This document shows positions 9,254 through 18,167 of a DNA stretch of 64,000 nt, piece after piece. Source of the DNA: JASJBU01 sp963797085 (GTDB taxonomy: Bacteria; Pseudomonadota; Gammaproteobacteria; Chromatiales; Chromatiaceae); NCBI GenBank assembly GCA_963797085.1, contig CAWCOA010000018.1:62001-126000 (forward strand), in the 5' to 3' direction. How positions within the stretch are numbered: the stretch's first letter is position 1; each line of letters opens with the position of its first letter. Below the pieces are notes generated by a model. It was not told where the DNA came from. It was given only the letters and a program-made list of their open reading frames with translations, and did not search any database. The translations under genes and the position numbers were made by a program.

Positions 9254-10701
9254 CAGTTATCCTCCCGTTTGTTTTCTTCTGAGAGATCTGACTCATTCTC
9301 TAATTCGCGGGCCTCAGTCTCCGGTGATGCTGAAACCAGTTTCTCAACCTCCTGCTCTTCATCCCCATCAGCCACTCTGGATGTTTCATTTTCCACAGAC
9401 CTTTTTTGCACTTGAACCTGGCTGATCCTCAGGCCTTTTACCTCCCGCGCTATGAACTCATAGCCCTCGAAATGGACCCTGTCTCCAATCTGCGGGAGTC
9501 CGTCGAACAAGCGGAAGGCAACCCCGCCAATTGTCGTCATCACAGGATCATCGATATCAAAATTGGTGAGATTATAGAAATCACCCAGGCGCATATCACC
9601 GGGCACGATATAGCTGTTTTCATCCTCTTCCTTGTAGTATTCCTGGCCTTCCATCCTGCCCGTTATCTCACCAAAGATGAACTTCAAGACATCCTTCATG
9701 GTGACTATGCCCAGCACTTCTCCATATTCACCCAGAATGATGGCCACCCGGGTATTGTGAGCCTGAAAATAATCGAACATTTCGTCCACTTTCTTGGTGG
9801 GCGGAACAAAATGAGCCGGTTTGAGGATCACATCCAACGTCACCTGAGACAGATCGCCTCCCCCGCGCACCACTTTTAGAATATCCTCGGAATGGATAAA
9901 ACCGATCACATTGTCCCAATGCCCCTGATAGACGGGGATCCTGGGATGTTGATAACTGCGGAATTCCTCGATCAGTTCCTCGACCGGCAGGCCGGCATCA
10001 AGAAAGTGGATCCGCGGCCCTGGGGTCATGATGCGGGATATATCGGTTTCCGCCGCCTCCAGTAGATTATCGATCAACACCCGTTCAGTTGCATCGATGA
10101 TACCTGTCTCCTCTCCCTCCTCCAGCAGAGTCCTCAACTCATCTCTCTGGAGGATATTCTCCCGGTCAACTTCATCACCCACCACAAGCGTAGTAATGCG
10201 GTCGGCCACCAGCCGAACAGCTTCCCGCAATGGCGTAATGAATATTATCCAACGCGGCAGAACACGGGCGGTAAGGCGGGTGGTGAATTTTACCGGAAAA
10301 CTGACTGCAATCGTTTTGGGGGTGATCTCACCGATCAGCAGCAGCAGTGGCACCATGACTAGAATATTGATCCAGCCAACATCCTTCTCGCCGAAAATGA
10401 CCAGCAGGATGGCCGCCATGTTGACTGCCGAGGCGATATTGACCAGTTCATTACCACACAGGATGGAGATGATCAGGCGTCTCGGTTCATCCAGCATGGC
10501 ATGAATACTTTCCGAGTGTTTATCCCGGGTTTGCCTGAGTTTCTGCAGATCGATACGGCTAAGGGAAAAGAGTGCGGTTTCGGAGCCGGAAAAGACGGCT
10601 GACAAACTAAGCAAAACCACTTGGAACAGGATGCGCATCACCAATTCCACATCAGCGGAGCTGATCGCCAGTGATTCATAGAATGCAGTGAACTCATTCA
10701 T
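9253..10701 (-). CDS. DUF21/CBS-domain membrane protein (CorC/HlyC-like)
   Basis: Third CNNM/CorC-type protein, 482 residues from ATG 10701 (a TTG codon just upstream is a less likely start). The order is a hydrophobic DUF21 domain with FSGSETALFSLSR at about residues 38-50, two CBS domains (about 210-340, including ILGEYGEVLGIVTMKDVLKFIFGE in part), a CorC_HlyC domain with TIGGVAFRLFDGLP, and an acidic, Glu/Ser-rich tail of about 50 residues that the sister protein lacks. It is the first gene of a two-gene operon with the gene at 7990. Tandem paralogues may form heteromers; that is inference. Confidence 0.88.
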   Translation of the reverse strand: MNEFTAFYESLAISSADVELVMRILFQVVLLSLSAVFSGSETALFSLSRIDLQKLRQTRDKHSESIHAMLDEPRRLIISILCGNELVNIASAVNMAAILLVIFGEKDVGWINILVMVPLLLLIGEITPKTIAVSFPVKFTTRLTARVLPRWIIFITPLREAVRLVADRITTLVVGDEVDRENILQRDELRTLLEEGEETGIIDATERVLIDNLLEAAETDISRIMTPGPRIHFLDAGLPVEELIEEFRSYQHPRIPVYQGHWDNVIGFIHSEDILKVVRGGGDLSQVTLDVILKPAHFVPPTKKVDEMFDYFQAHNTRVAIILGEYGEVLGIVTMKDVLKFIFGEITGRMEGQEYYKEEDENSYIVPGDMRLGDFYNLTNFDIDDPVMTTIGGVAFRLFDGLPQIGDRVHFEGYEFIAREVKGLRISQVQVQKRSVENETSRVADGDEEQEVEKLVSASPETEARELENESDLSEENKREDN

Positions 10702-11232
10702 CAATTCTGCCTGATCTCTGACCTTGATTTTTTGGGATTAGTAAAGGCAAGAGAATAGCACTTAAATAGTATTCTGATGAGCATTTTTTATTAAGTTTTA
10801 AATGATCGAGGAGTAAATCTGATATTTCTGGTTCACACCTGGGGGCGCAGATCGATAAGATCTCGAAAATACATTTGTTAAACAACGAATTCCCAGCGAC
10901 GATTTCGAGCATGAACTCTCGTTACACCATATGAAAATGAGTTCACAATATTATTTACATATTGCACTATCATTATTATGTTACAATTTGATGTCAGTTT
11001 AATATATATTACCTATATACGCATTGTATTTTTTTATCGATAAGGCTAGGTGGTGACTTTCGCTAGTTCTGTGGTTCGCTCTTTCGAAGCCCTGCCCTGT
11101 GAATAAATCGTTGATTCTCGCGTGCCGAGCCCAACCACTCAGCAGCCACATTTTCAACCCACCCTGAATCGAAACACGAAATCGCTGAGCAATCAGCTCG
11201 CCCAGAGATTCTTTTACCTTGAGAATGCCTGA
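10702..11232. other. Divergent intergenic region
   Basis: About 530 bases between the minus-strand DUF21 operon and the plus-strand Na/Pi gene. It is strongly AT-rich around 10940-11040 and presumably holds both promoters. I found no convincing Pho box: TGTTAC and TGTCAG near 10979-10998 are 13 bases apart, not 11. No credible ORF. Confidence 0.5.
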
Positions 11233-13042
11233 ATGATCCGGAAAATTATTTTACCCACTATCTTATTCCTGCTGGCCTATGGTTTCTGGATCAGCCCGAA
11301 TTTCAAAGAGATCGCAGCAGGTGTCTCTATCTTTTTGTTTGGCATGCTGTTTCTCGAGGAAGGCTTCAAGGCATTCACGGGCGGCCTGCTGGAACGACTG
11401 TTGCGCCGCACTACAGACAGCACCTTCAAGGCGCTTGGCTTCGGCGTCGTCAGCACCACCATTATGCAGTCCAGTTCCCTGGTCTCGGTTATCACCATCT
11501 CCTTTCTGAGCGCGGGACTGATCAGTCTGGCGGCCGGGATAGGCATCATCTTCGGCGCCAACCTCGGTACTACCACCGGTGCCTGGCTGATTGCCGGATT
11601 CGGACTCAAGGTGAAGATCTCCGCCTATGCAATGCCCATGCTGGTGTTTGGCATCATCCTGGTCTTCCAGGGGTCGAAAAACCTCAAAGGCATCGGCTAT
11701 ATCCTGGCCGGACTCGGTTTTCTGTTCCTTGGCATCCACCACATGAAAGAGGGCTTTGAGGCGTTTCGCGACACCATCGACCTGAGCGCCTTTGCGGTTG
11801 CCGGTTACCCCGGCGTCTTCCTTTTCGCTGCAATCGGCATCTTCGCCACCGTGGTTATGCAATCGAGTCATGCCACCCTGGTTATCATTATCACCGCGTT
11901 GGCCGCACAGCAGATTACCTATGATAATGCGCTGGCGCTGGCGATCGGCGCCAACGTCGGCACCACCATCACCGCCATCCTGGGCGCCATGAGTTCCAAC
12001 GTGCAGGGCAAACGACTCGCTGCAGCTCATCTGATCTTCAATCTGGTGACCGCCTTAATCGCCATTGTTTTCATCCACCAGATAGGCCAAGGTGTTGACG
12101 CCATCAGCCGGACTGTCGGCATAGCGGATAATGACTACACCCTGAAGCTTGCCGTATTCCACAGCATCTTCAATACCATTGGTATTCTCGCCATGCTGCC
12201 ACTCATCAACTCACTGGTAAATTTCCTGACCCGCTTCATGCCCGAAAAGCTGGTGCCAAAAGCCGCACCCAAATATCTGAACGAGTCCGCCATCGAACTC
12301 CCGGACACAGCCATCGAGGCGGTCCGTAAAGAGACCCTGCATCTCTACGATAATGCATTCGCCATCATTGCCCATGGCCTCAGCCTGCATCGCCATGACA
12401 TACTTTCCGACAAAGAATTGGATCAGCTGGTGATGGAAACACGCGGAAGGCAATTCCGATCGATATCGATAAAGAGTACGACACCAACGTCAAAGGACTT
12501 TACAGCGAGATCGTTAACTTCATCAGCCGTGCCCAGACCAGCATGTCACCGGAACAGGCCGATGAACTTTTTGCCCTGCGAGCGGCAGGCCGTGATATCG
12601 TCGAGGCGATAAAAGACACCAAGCACATGCACAAGAACCTGTCGCAATATATTGGTCTCCGACAATCCCCACATCCGCGAGGAATACAACAAAATACGCG
12701 CTCATCTCGGTTCGGTGCTGCGTCGTTTAGTCCGCAGCACAGGCAGGGCATCGATGATCCCTCCATGGTACTCTCCCTCGACACCATCAAAGTTGAGATG
12801 GAGGAGAATGACACTACGGCGAACGGCATGCTTGAGGCCTTGATCAGGGAAAACAAGATATCCGCCGCAATGGCAACCTCATCTGATGAACGACTCAGCC
12901 TATGCCTATGACGTCACCAAAAATCTGATCCAGATGGGCGAGGTTCTCTTCGCTTCCGAGCGATCAGAGCATGAAGGAGGCCGAGCGCGCAATCGCACTC
13001 GATGAGGATGAGCTGATGGAAATCATGGAACCCGAAACATAA
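11233..13042 (+). CDS. Na+/phosphate cotransporter (NptA-type) with PhoU-like tail, five frame breaks
   Basis: Sodium-dependent phosphate transporter. The membrane domain is intact to about residue 400: both family repeats are visible, IMQSSSLVSV with GANLGTTTGA, then VMQSSHATLV with GANVGTTITA. The second repeat has QSSH instead of QSSS. The cytoplasmic PhoU-like tail is scattered over three frames, with breaks near 12445, 12655, 12740, 12880 and 12950. Following them gives a continuous tail ending at TAA 13040-13042, about 602 residues. Five breaks in 500 bases are either a locally bad sequence or a decaying gene. It is followed by a small coiled-coil gene, as is the paralogue at 1-1078. 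Confidence 0.8.
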
Positions 13043-13065
13043 CAAATGACAAAGAAGGCTAGATC

Positions 13066-13308
13066 ATGAAAACACCAAAACTGTTTAAGATGGCTGAGCA
13101 GTATCTAGATGGAGATGCGAAGAAGGTAAAGAATCAAAAGGCATGTATCAAAGAGATTCTTAAGAAGCTCAAAAAGAAAGAGCGGACACTGAAAGATAAA
13201 CTGGCTATGGAAAAGAGCGCCAAGGAGAGGAAGCATATTGAGCAGGACTTGAACATCATCTTTGCGCAACGCAAAAAAGGGCTAAAAACTCTAAAGTCGT
13301 TAAATTAG
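13066..13308 (+). CDS. Small lysine-rich coiled-coil protein (paralogue of 1162-1417)
   Basis: 80 residues, function unknown, with an intact reading frame. ATG 13066 follows AAGG at 13054. Almost the whole chain is predicted to be helical and Lys/Glu-rich, with IKEILKKLKKKE at about residues 26-37 and no membrane segment. It resembles the product at 1162-1417 and, like it, lies directly after a Na/Pi cotransporter gene (24 bases). Two independent copies of the same pairing argue that it is a real partner of the transporter. The Pho box of pstS begins five bases after its stop. Confidence 0.65.
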   Translation: MKTPKLFKMAEQYLDGDAKKVKNQKACIKEILKKLKKKERTLKDKLAMEKSAKERKHIEQDLNIIFAQRKKGLKTLKSLN

Positions 13309-13312
13309 GCCA

Positions 13313-13345
13313 GTGTCATGATAGCGTAATATTTCTCGTCATATT
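13313..13345 (+). promoter_or_regulatory. PhoB-binding Pho box upstream of pstS
   Basis: Three half-sites in 11-base phase: GTGTCAT-GATA, GCGTAAT-ATTT, CTCGTCA-TATT. They match the 7+4 Pho-box pattern and share the central GCGTAA half-site with the box at 3088-3120. The box ends about 37 bases before the pstS start, a normal spacing for PhoB-activated promoters. Confidence 0.65.
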
Positions 13346-13382
13346 ATCTCCGGAGTATTGAATTCGATACGCCGGAGGATAA

Positions 13383-14289
13383 ATGATGAAAAAACAATTA
13401 TTAAACATATCTCGTAATTACCAGTTCCTGTCTCGCCCTAAGTTTCCCTGCTTTTGCAGAACGCACCGTCATCCAGAATAAAGGTTCCGATACCCTCGTC
13501 AATGTTGCGCAAGCCTGGGCGGAAGCCTATCGGGATGTCAACCCAGAAGTAGCTGTTGCGGTATCTGGCGGCGGGTCCGGCACGGGTATCGCCGCCATGA
13601 TCAACGGCACCGTCGATATCGCCAATGCCAGCCGCAAGATGAAGGACAAAGAGCTTAAATCGGCCAAGAAATCCGGCCAAAATCCGCTTGAACATGTAGT
13701 GGGTTACGATGCCCTGGCAGTCTTCCTGCACCAGGACAACCCGGCAAAATCACTCACTATCAGCCAACTGGCGCAAATCTATGGCCGGGGCGGAAGTGCG
13801 ACCAAATGGTCGGATCTTGGACTCAAGGTTCCTGGATGCGCTAGTGATGAGATTGTTGTGGTCAGCCGGCAGAACAATTCCGGCACCTATGCTTACTTCA
13901 AAAAGGCCATTCTGAAAACCGCTGCCGAGAAAGGGATTATCACGAAGGGCACGTTCCGCCAGGGCACCTTGGATATGCATGGCTCCAAGGACGTCGTCGA
14001 TCTGGTTGAAAAGACCCCTTGTGCAATTGGCTACAGCGGCCTGGCCTACGCCACCGATCACGTAACAAAGGTTTGTGTGGATAGTGAAGACGGCAAGCCC
14101 TGTGTCTCCCCAAGCGTAGCGACAGCCAGTGACCGCAGCTATCCGATTGCCCGCCCACTTTTCATGTACACCAATGGTGAGCCCGCAGGCGCTATCAAGG
14201 GTTATCTCGATTGGATAAAAAGCGACGTAGGACAGTGCATCCTGATGAAGAAAGGTTATGCGCCGGCCAATGACGTGCAATGCAATTAA
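13383..14289 (+). CDS. pstS: Phosphate ABC transporter substrate-binding protein PstS, frame break in signal peptide
   Basis: Periplasmic phosphate-binding protein of the Pst system, about 301 residues. ATG 13383 follows GGAGG at 13374. The signal peptide starts MMKKQLLNIS in frame 3, but its end (CLALSFPAFA) and the mature protein are in frame 1; removing one base at 13411-13413 restores it. The mature protein has the phosphate-loop segments SGGGSGTGI near residue 60 and RQNNSGTY near 160. A Pho box lies immediately upstream. Two hairpins downstream (14294 and 14342) could make pstS more abundant than the rest of the operon. Confidence 0.9.
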
Positions 14290-14293
14290 GTCC

Positions 14294-14321
14294 AGCCTGA
14301 ACCCCAGGATTTAGGCTTTTT
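14294..14321 (+). terminator. Probable intrinsic terminator/attenuator after pstS
   Basis: AGCCTGAA at 14294-14301 pairs with TTTAGGCT at 14310-14317 (one mismatch) and is followed by a T-run, five bases after the pstS stop. It would end part of the transcripts before phoU, a usual way to raise PstS over the membrane components. Confidence 0.6.
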
Positions 14322-14341
14322 AATTATAATAAATCATTCTG

Positions 14342-14361
14342 GGACGCGTATTCTCGCGTCC
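14342..14361 (+). repeat. Perfect 7-bp hairpin before phoU
   Basis: GGACGCG (14342-14348), a 6-base loop, then CGCGTCC (14355-14361). It stands 26 bases before the phoU start and could block RNA decay or affect translation. No T-run follows. Confidence 0.45.
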
Positions 14362-14387
14362 TAGATAGAATAAGGTGGTAGCTATCG

Positions 14388-15464
14388 ATGTCACATCTAG
14401 AAGCCCGACTGGAACGTGATCTCAACCAAATTCGCAAACAGGTTGATGAGCAGAGCAAACTGGTCCAGGAAGCCATCAAACAAGCAGTTCACGCCCTGCA
14501 AACCGGGAATAAAAAACTGGCTTACGCCACGGTGCTGAATGATCACCCGATCAATCGTAAAATGCGTGAGATCGATCGACTGTGCCACAGATTCATCGCA
14601 GTTCATCTGCCCAGTGCCGGTCACCTGCGGCTGATGTCATCAACCATCCGAACCAATATTGCACTTGAGCGTATCGGCGACTATGCAGTCACCATTGCCA
14701 GAGAATCGGTAAAGCTCTCCTCGCCACCAAGCGGCTCCTTGGTTGATACGCTGGAAATGGTTGCGGGCGAGGCGCAGCAGATTCTGGAACAAGCCTCTCA
14801 AGCTTTCTTTGAGGGTCATGCTGAAGCGGCGAAGACCATTATCGGCCAGGTCAATAGGTTAGAGCAAAGTCTCGAACCGATTTTTGAACATATGTTGTCA
14901 AATCTCTCAAAAGAGAATACACGTGATCAGCTGGAACTATTCATCATACTCAACCTGCTCAAACGGGTTGCGGAACAATCAAAGAACATCTGTGAAGATA
15001 CCGTATTTGCAGTAACAGGCGCCACCAAATCACCCAAAGTTTACAAAATCCTGTTTCTCGATGAACGCAACAGCCTGCGCAGCCAGATGGCGGAAGCCAT
15101 CGCCAGGGTGAGTTTCCCAGAGAGTGGCAATTACAGCAGCGCCGGCCAGGCGCCGGCGGAATCCGTCAGCCAGGCGCTGATAGATTTCATGAGTCAGCGC
15201 GGCATCTCTCTGCAGGATGCGGAGACCCGCAACATCAGTGACATCACTTTTGATGAACTGGTCACTTACAAGATCATCGTATCCCTCGACAACCCGATTT
15301 CAGACTATCTCGATGAGATACCCTTTCATACAACCGCTCTTGAATGGGATGTCGGTCCTTCCCCCAAGGCTGATGACACTGCGGCCATTGAGTCACTCTA
15401 TAGAGAACTGGCGGTAAAAATCAGTGACCTGATGACCCTGCTACGCGGTGAAGGGGCAGCATGA
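14388..15464 (+). CDS. phoU: PhoU fused to a degenerate LMW phosphatase-like domain
   Basis: 358 residues against about 220-240 for ordinary PhoU. Residues 1-210 are a normal PhoU with two helical repeats (RTNIALERIGDYAVTIA near 88-104, LLKRVAEQSKNICED near 190-204). PhoU couples Pst transport to PhoR signalling at the inner face of the membrane. Residues 218-355 resemble a low-molecular-weight phosphatase/arsenate reductase domain: ILFLDERNSLRSQMAEA aligns with the family P-loop VCxGNxCRSxMAEA. The nucleophile Cys is Asp225, the second Cys is Leu, and the Arg is kept. A WDVGPSP segment stands where the catalytic Asp-Pro loop should be. The domain is therefore probably a non-catalytic sensor. 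It lies between pstS and pstC. Confidence 0.85.
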   Translation: MSHLEARLERDLNQIRKQVDEQSKLVQEAIKQAVHALQTGNKKLAYATVLNDHPINRKMREIDRLCHRFIAVHLPSAGHLRLMSSTIRTNIALERIGDYAVTIARESVKLSSPPSGSLVDTLEMVAGEAQQILEQASQAFFEGHAEAAKTIIGQVNRLEQSLEPIFEHMLSNLSKENTRDQLELFIILNLLKRVAEQSKNICEDTVFAVTGATKSPKVYKILFLDERNSLRSQMAEAIARVSFPESGNYSSAGQAPAESVSQALIDFMSQRGISLQDAETRNISDITFDELVTYKIIVSLDNPISDYLDEIPFHTTALEWDVGPSPKADDTAAIESLYRELAVKISDLMTLLRGEGAA

Positions 15465-15465
15465 A

Positions 15466-16399
15466 ATGACAAGCACAGACACTCAGTCGTCCACCGCAGT
15501 GGTCGATTTCGACAGTCGTGATGCCGACTGGTACATCGACAAACTAGTACAGGTACTGGTTTTTGCCGGCGGCATTTCAGCCATTGTCTTCATCATCGGA
15601 ATCTTTGTCTTCATCACCTACCACGGCATGGGGTTTCTCACTGAAAGCTTCAGCTTCAGCGAGTTTTTTCTCTCCCCCTGGTGGGAACCGACCGATGATG
15701 ACGAGCCAACCTTCGGCATACTGGCGTTAATGGCCGGTACTGCCAGCGTTACCGGACTGGCCATGCTGGTCGCCATCCCATTCTCTCTCGGCGCGGCCAT
15801 CTTCATCGGTGAATTCGCGACCGGTAAGACCCGGGAATTTCTCAAAATTCTGGTGGAATTGCTGGCCGCTATACCTTCGGTAGTCTGGGGCTTTATCGGT
15901 CTGTCGATCATGAACCCGCTGATCATCGATCTGTTCGATGTGCCGGTGGGACTCAACGTACTGAACGCCGGTATCATCCTGGGACTGATGGCGGCACCGA
16001 TCATGACATCGATTGCGGAAGATGCCCTCAAGGCAGTCCCGGACCGCTATCGCGAGGCGGCTGAGGCCCTCGGTGCCACCCGCTGGCAGGTCATCTACAA
16101 GACCGTTCTGCCGGCAGCGAAAAACGGCCTCCTGGGTGCCGTGCTGCTGGGAGTCGGGACGCGGTTTCGGTGAGACCATGGCAGTCCTCATGGCAACCGG
16201 CCATGCAGTCAACATCCCTGGCAGTATCTTCGATTCCGTCAGGGCACTGACTGCCACTATCGCGGCTGAACTTGGTGAAACGGCAGTAGGCTCGGAACAC
16301 TATCAGGCCCTGTTCACCATCGGCATCTTCCTGTTCGTCATCACCTTCCTCATCAACCTCACCGCTGACCTCATCGTCAGAGGTATCCGTAAAGGCTGA
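15466..16399 (+). CDS. pstC: Phosphate ABC transporter permease PstC, one frame break
   Basis: Inner-membrane permease of Pst, about 310 residues with six predicted helices. ATG 15466 is preferred over GTG 15448, which lies inside phoU. The ABC-permease EAA loop is clear: REAAEALGATRWQVI at about residues 193-207. Frame 1 stops at 16173 just before GRGFGETMAV, which continues in frame 2 to 16399; removing one G of GGG at 16156-16158 repairs it. PstA starts six bases downstream. Confidence 0.92.
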
Positions 16400-16404
16400 G
16401 CGTC

Positions 16405-17274
16405 ATGTTTGAAGCAAGTGCAATAAACCAAAACGACAAAAAGATTCAGGTTCTTTATCGCACCCTGTTCATGCTGATGACCCTGTTGTTGATACTACCG
16501 GTGTTGGTCATCCTCGGCACCCTGATCGTAAAGGGCGGCAGCATGATCTCCATCGATTTCCTGTTTACCGACCCCACGGACGGGATGACCGCCGGCGGCA
16601 TTTTCCCGGCTCTGTTGGGCACGATATGGATTGTCGGCGTGGCACTCATTATATCTGTCCCTCTGGGAGTTGCAGCTGCCATCTACCTGAGTGAATACGC
16701 CGGTGACAATGCACTGACTCGCCTGATCAATCTGGCGATCATCAACCTGGCCGGTGTACCTTCCATCGTACATGCCCTGTTCGGTGTCGGCGCCTTCGTC
16801 ATCTTTTTCGGCATCGGCACCAGTATCCTGGCCGCCAGTCTGACTCTCGCCATCATGACCCTGCCGGTAGTCATCGTCTCCACCCGGGAGTCACTGATGG
16901 CGGTACCCCATGCCTTTCGTGAGGCCTGCTGGAATATGGGCGCCACGCGCTGGCAAACCATCCGTCGCGTGGTGCTGCCCAATGCCGTTAGCGGTATCTT
17001 GACCGGTGTCATACTTGAGGTCTCACGCACCGCGGGTGAAACGGCACCGATCATGTTTACCGGCGCCGCGTTCTTCCTGCCGTTCCTGCCACAGTCGGTG
17101 TTCGACCAGACCATGGCGCTTTCACTGCATCTGTTCGTGGTATCTACCCAGGTGCCTCATGTGCCCGAGGCACTGCCCTATGGGGTCGCACTGGTGTTGA
17201 TCGCCCTTGTATTGATCATGAACAGCATCTCTATCGCGTTTCGTATGTATCTCAGGGGCAAAAAGAAATGGTAA
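16405..17274 (+). CDS. pstA: Phosphate ABC transporter permease PstA
   Basis: 289 residues, the second Pst permease. Hydrophobic helices flank an EAA loop, REACWNMGATRWQTI near residue 172, and the segment SRTAGETAPIMFTGA near 208 is typical of PstA. Its last seven bases overlap the start of pstB1, indicating coupled translation. With PstC it forms the transmembrane pore for phosphate delivered by PstS. Confidence 0.95.
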   Translation: MFEASAINQNDKKIQVLYRTLFMLMTLLLILPVLVILGTLIVKGGSMISIDFLFTDPTDGMTAGGIFPALLGTIWIVGVALIISVPLGVAAAIYLSEYAGDNALTRLINLAIINLAGVPSIVHALFGVGAFVIFFGIGTSILAASLTLAIMTLPVVIVSTRESLMAVPHAFREACWNMGATRWQTIRRVVLPNAVSGILTGVILEVSRTAGETAPIMFTGAAFFLPFLPQSVFDQTMALSLHLFVVSTQVPHVPEALPYGVALVLIALVLIMNSISIAFRMYLRGKKKW

Positions 17275-18062
17275 CAACAGCCCAACAACCGAATCCCATG
17301 ATCGATGTACCCGTCAAACTGGAGGTCGAAGACCTGCGCATCAGCTACGCTAGCGATGTTGCGTTGGAAAATGTCACCCTTCAGGTCTTTGAAAAAGAGA
17401 TATTCGGCATCATTGGCCCAGCTAACGCCGGCAAGACATCGTTTTTGAAGACCCTCAACCGCATGAGCGACTTTGACACTAATATGACTGTCGAAGGCAG
17501 AGTGCAGTTCAACGGTCGTGATGTCAGTCAGCTGATGAACGTCTACGCATTACGCAGTCGCATCGGTGTGGTTTTTCCTCTCCCGGTGGGTCTTCCATTG
17601 ACGGTTTATGAAAACGTAGCCCTGTCACCGCGTCTGCGTGGAATAAAAAACAAGGCTGAACTCGATGTGATTGTGGAACGTTGCCTGCAACGTGCCGCTC
17701 TGTGGGATGAGGTCAAGGACCGGCTCAACTCGCTGGGCAGTCTGCTGTCAGGGGGGCAACAGCAACGCCTGACGATTGCCCGCGCACTCTCACAGGAACC
17801 AGAATTGTTGATTCTCGATGAATTTTCCATCGCAGTCGATCCAGTCACCACCATGCGTATTGAGGATGTACTCAAAGAACTGCGTGATGAAATGACCATC
17901 CTGCTGGTGACCAATCTGGTGCAGCAGGCCAGACGTCTGGCGGACCGCACCGCCTTCTTCCTGGAAGGTGAATGTGTGGAGATCGGTGATACAGACGATC
18001 TATTCAACGGCCGGGTCAAGGATCAGCGCACTACCGATTACATCGAAGGGCGATTTGGGTGA
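17268..18062 (+). CDS. PstB-like ATPase 1 (degenerate nucleotide site)
   Basis: 264-residue ABC ATPase of the PstB family, overlapping pstA by 7 bases. Walker A is GPANAGKT (50-57) instead of GPSGCGKST. The Q-loop Gln is replaced: VFPLP at 102-106 where PstB has VFQKP. The signature LSGGQQQR (160-167) and Walker B LLILDE (180-185) are normal. The H-loop His is Asn216 (VTNL for VTHN). It can thus donate a normal signature motif but probably hydrolyses poorly at its own site. PstB2 at 18168 shows the opposite pattern, so the two likely form an asymmetric heterodimer on PstC-PstA. Confidence 0.88.
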   Translation: MVTTAQQPNPMIDVPVKLEVEDLRISYASDVALENVTLQVFEKEIFGIIGPANAGKTSFLKTLNRMSDFDTNMTVEGRVQFNGRDVSQLMNVYALRSRIGVVFPLPVGLPLTVYENVALSPRLRGIKNKAELDVIVERCLQRAALWDEVKDRLNSLGSLLSGGQQQRLTIARALSQEPELLILDEFSIAVDPVTTMRIEDVLKELRDEMTILLVTNLVQQARRLADRTAFFLEGECVEIGDTDDLFNGRVKDQRTTDYIEGRFG

Positions 18063-18167
18063 GCAGGGATGTCTGCTTGCGATGAACATTCTATCGTGGG
18101 TAAATCAGTCAGGAATTATTGGCTAAATACTATAACAAATTCGCTTTAAACATAGCTGAAAATAACC

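Noticed and set aside
10694..10912. Short minus-strand ORF upstream of the DUF21 operon
   Set aside because: No ribosome-binding site, no family resemblance and it overlaps the next gene start; looks like chance.
10979..10998. Possible Pho box before the second Na/Pi gene
   Set aside because: The half-sites TGTTAC and TGTCAG are 13 bases apart, out of the 11-base phase.
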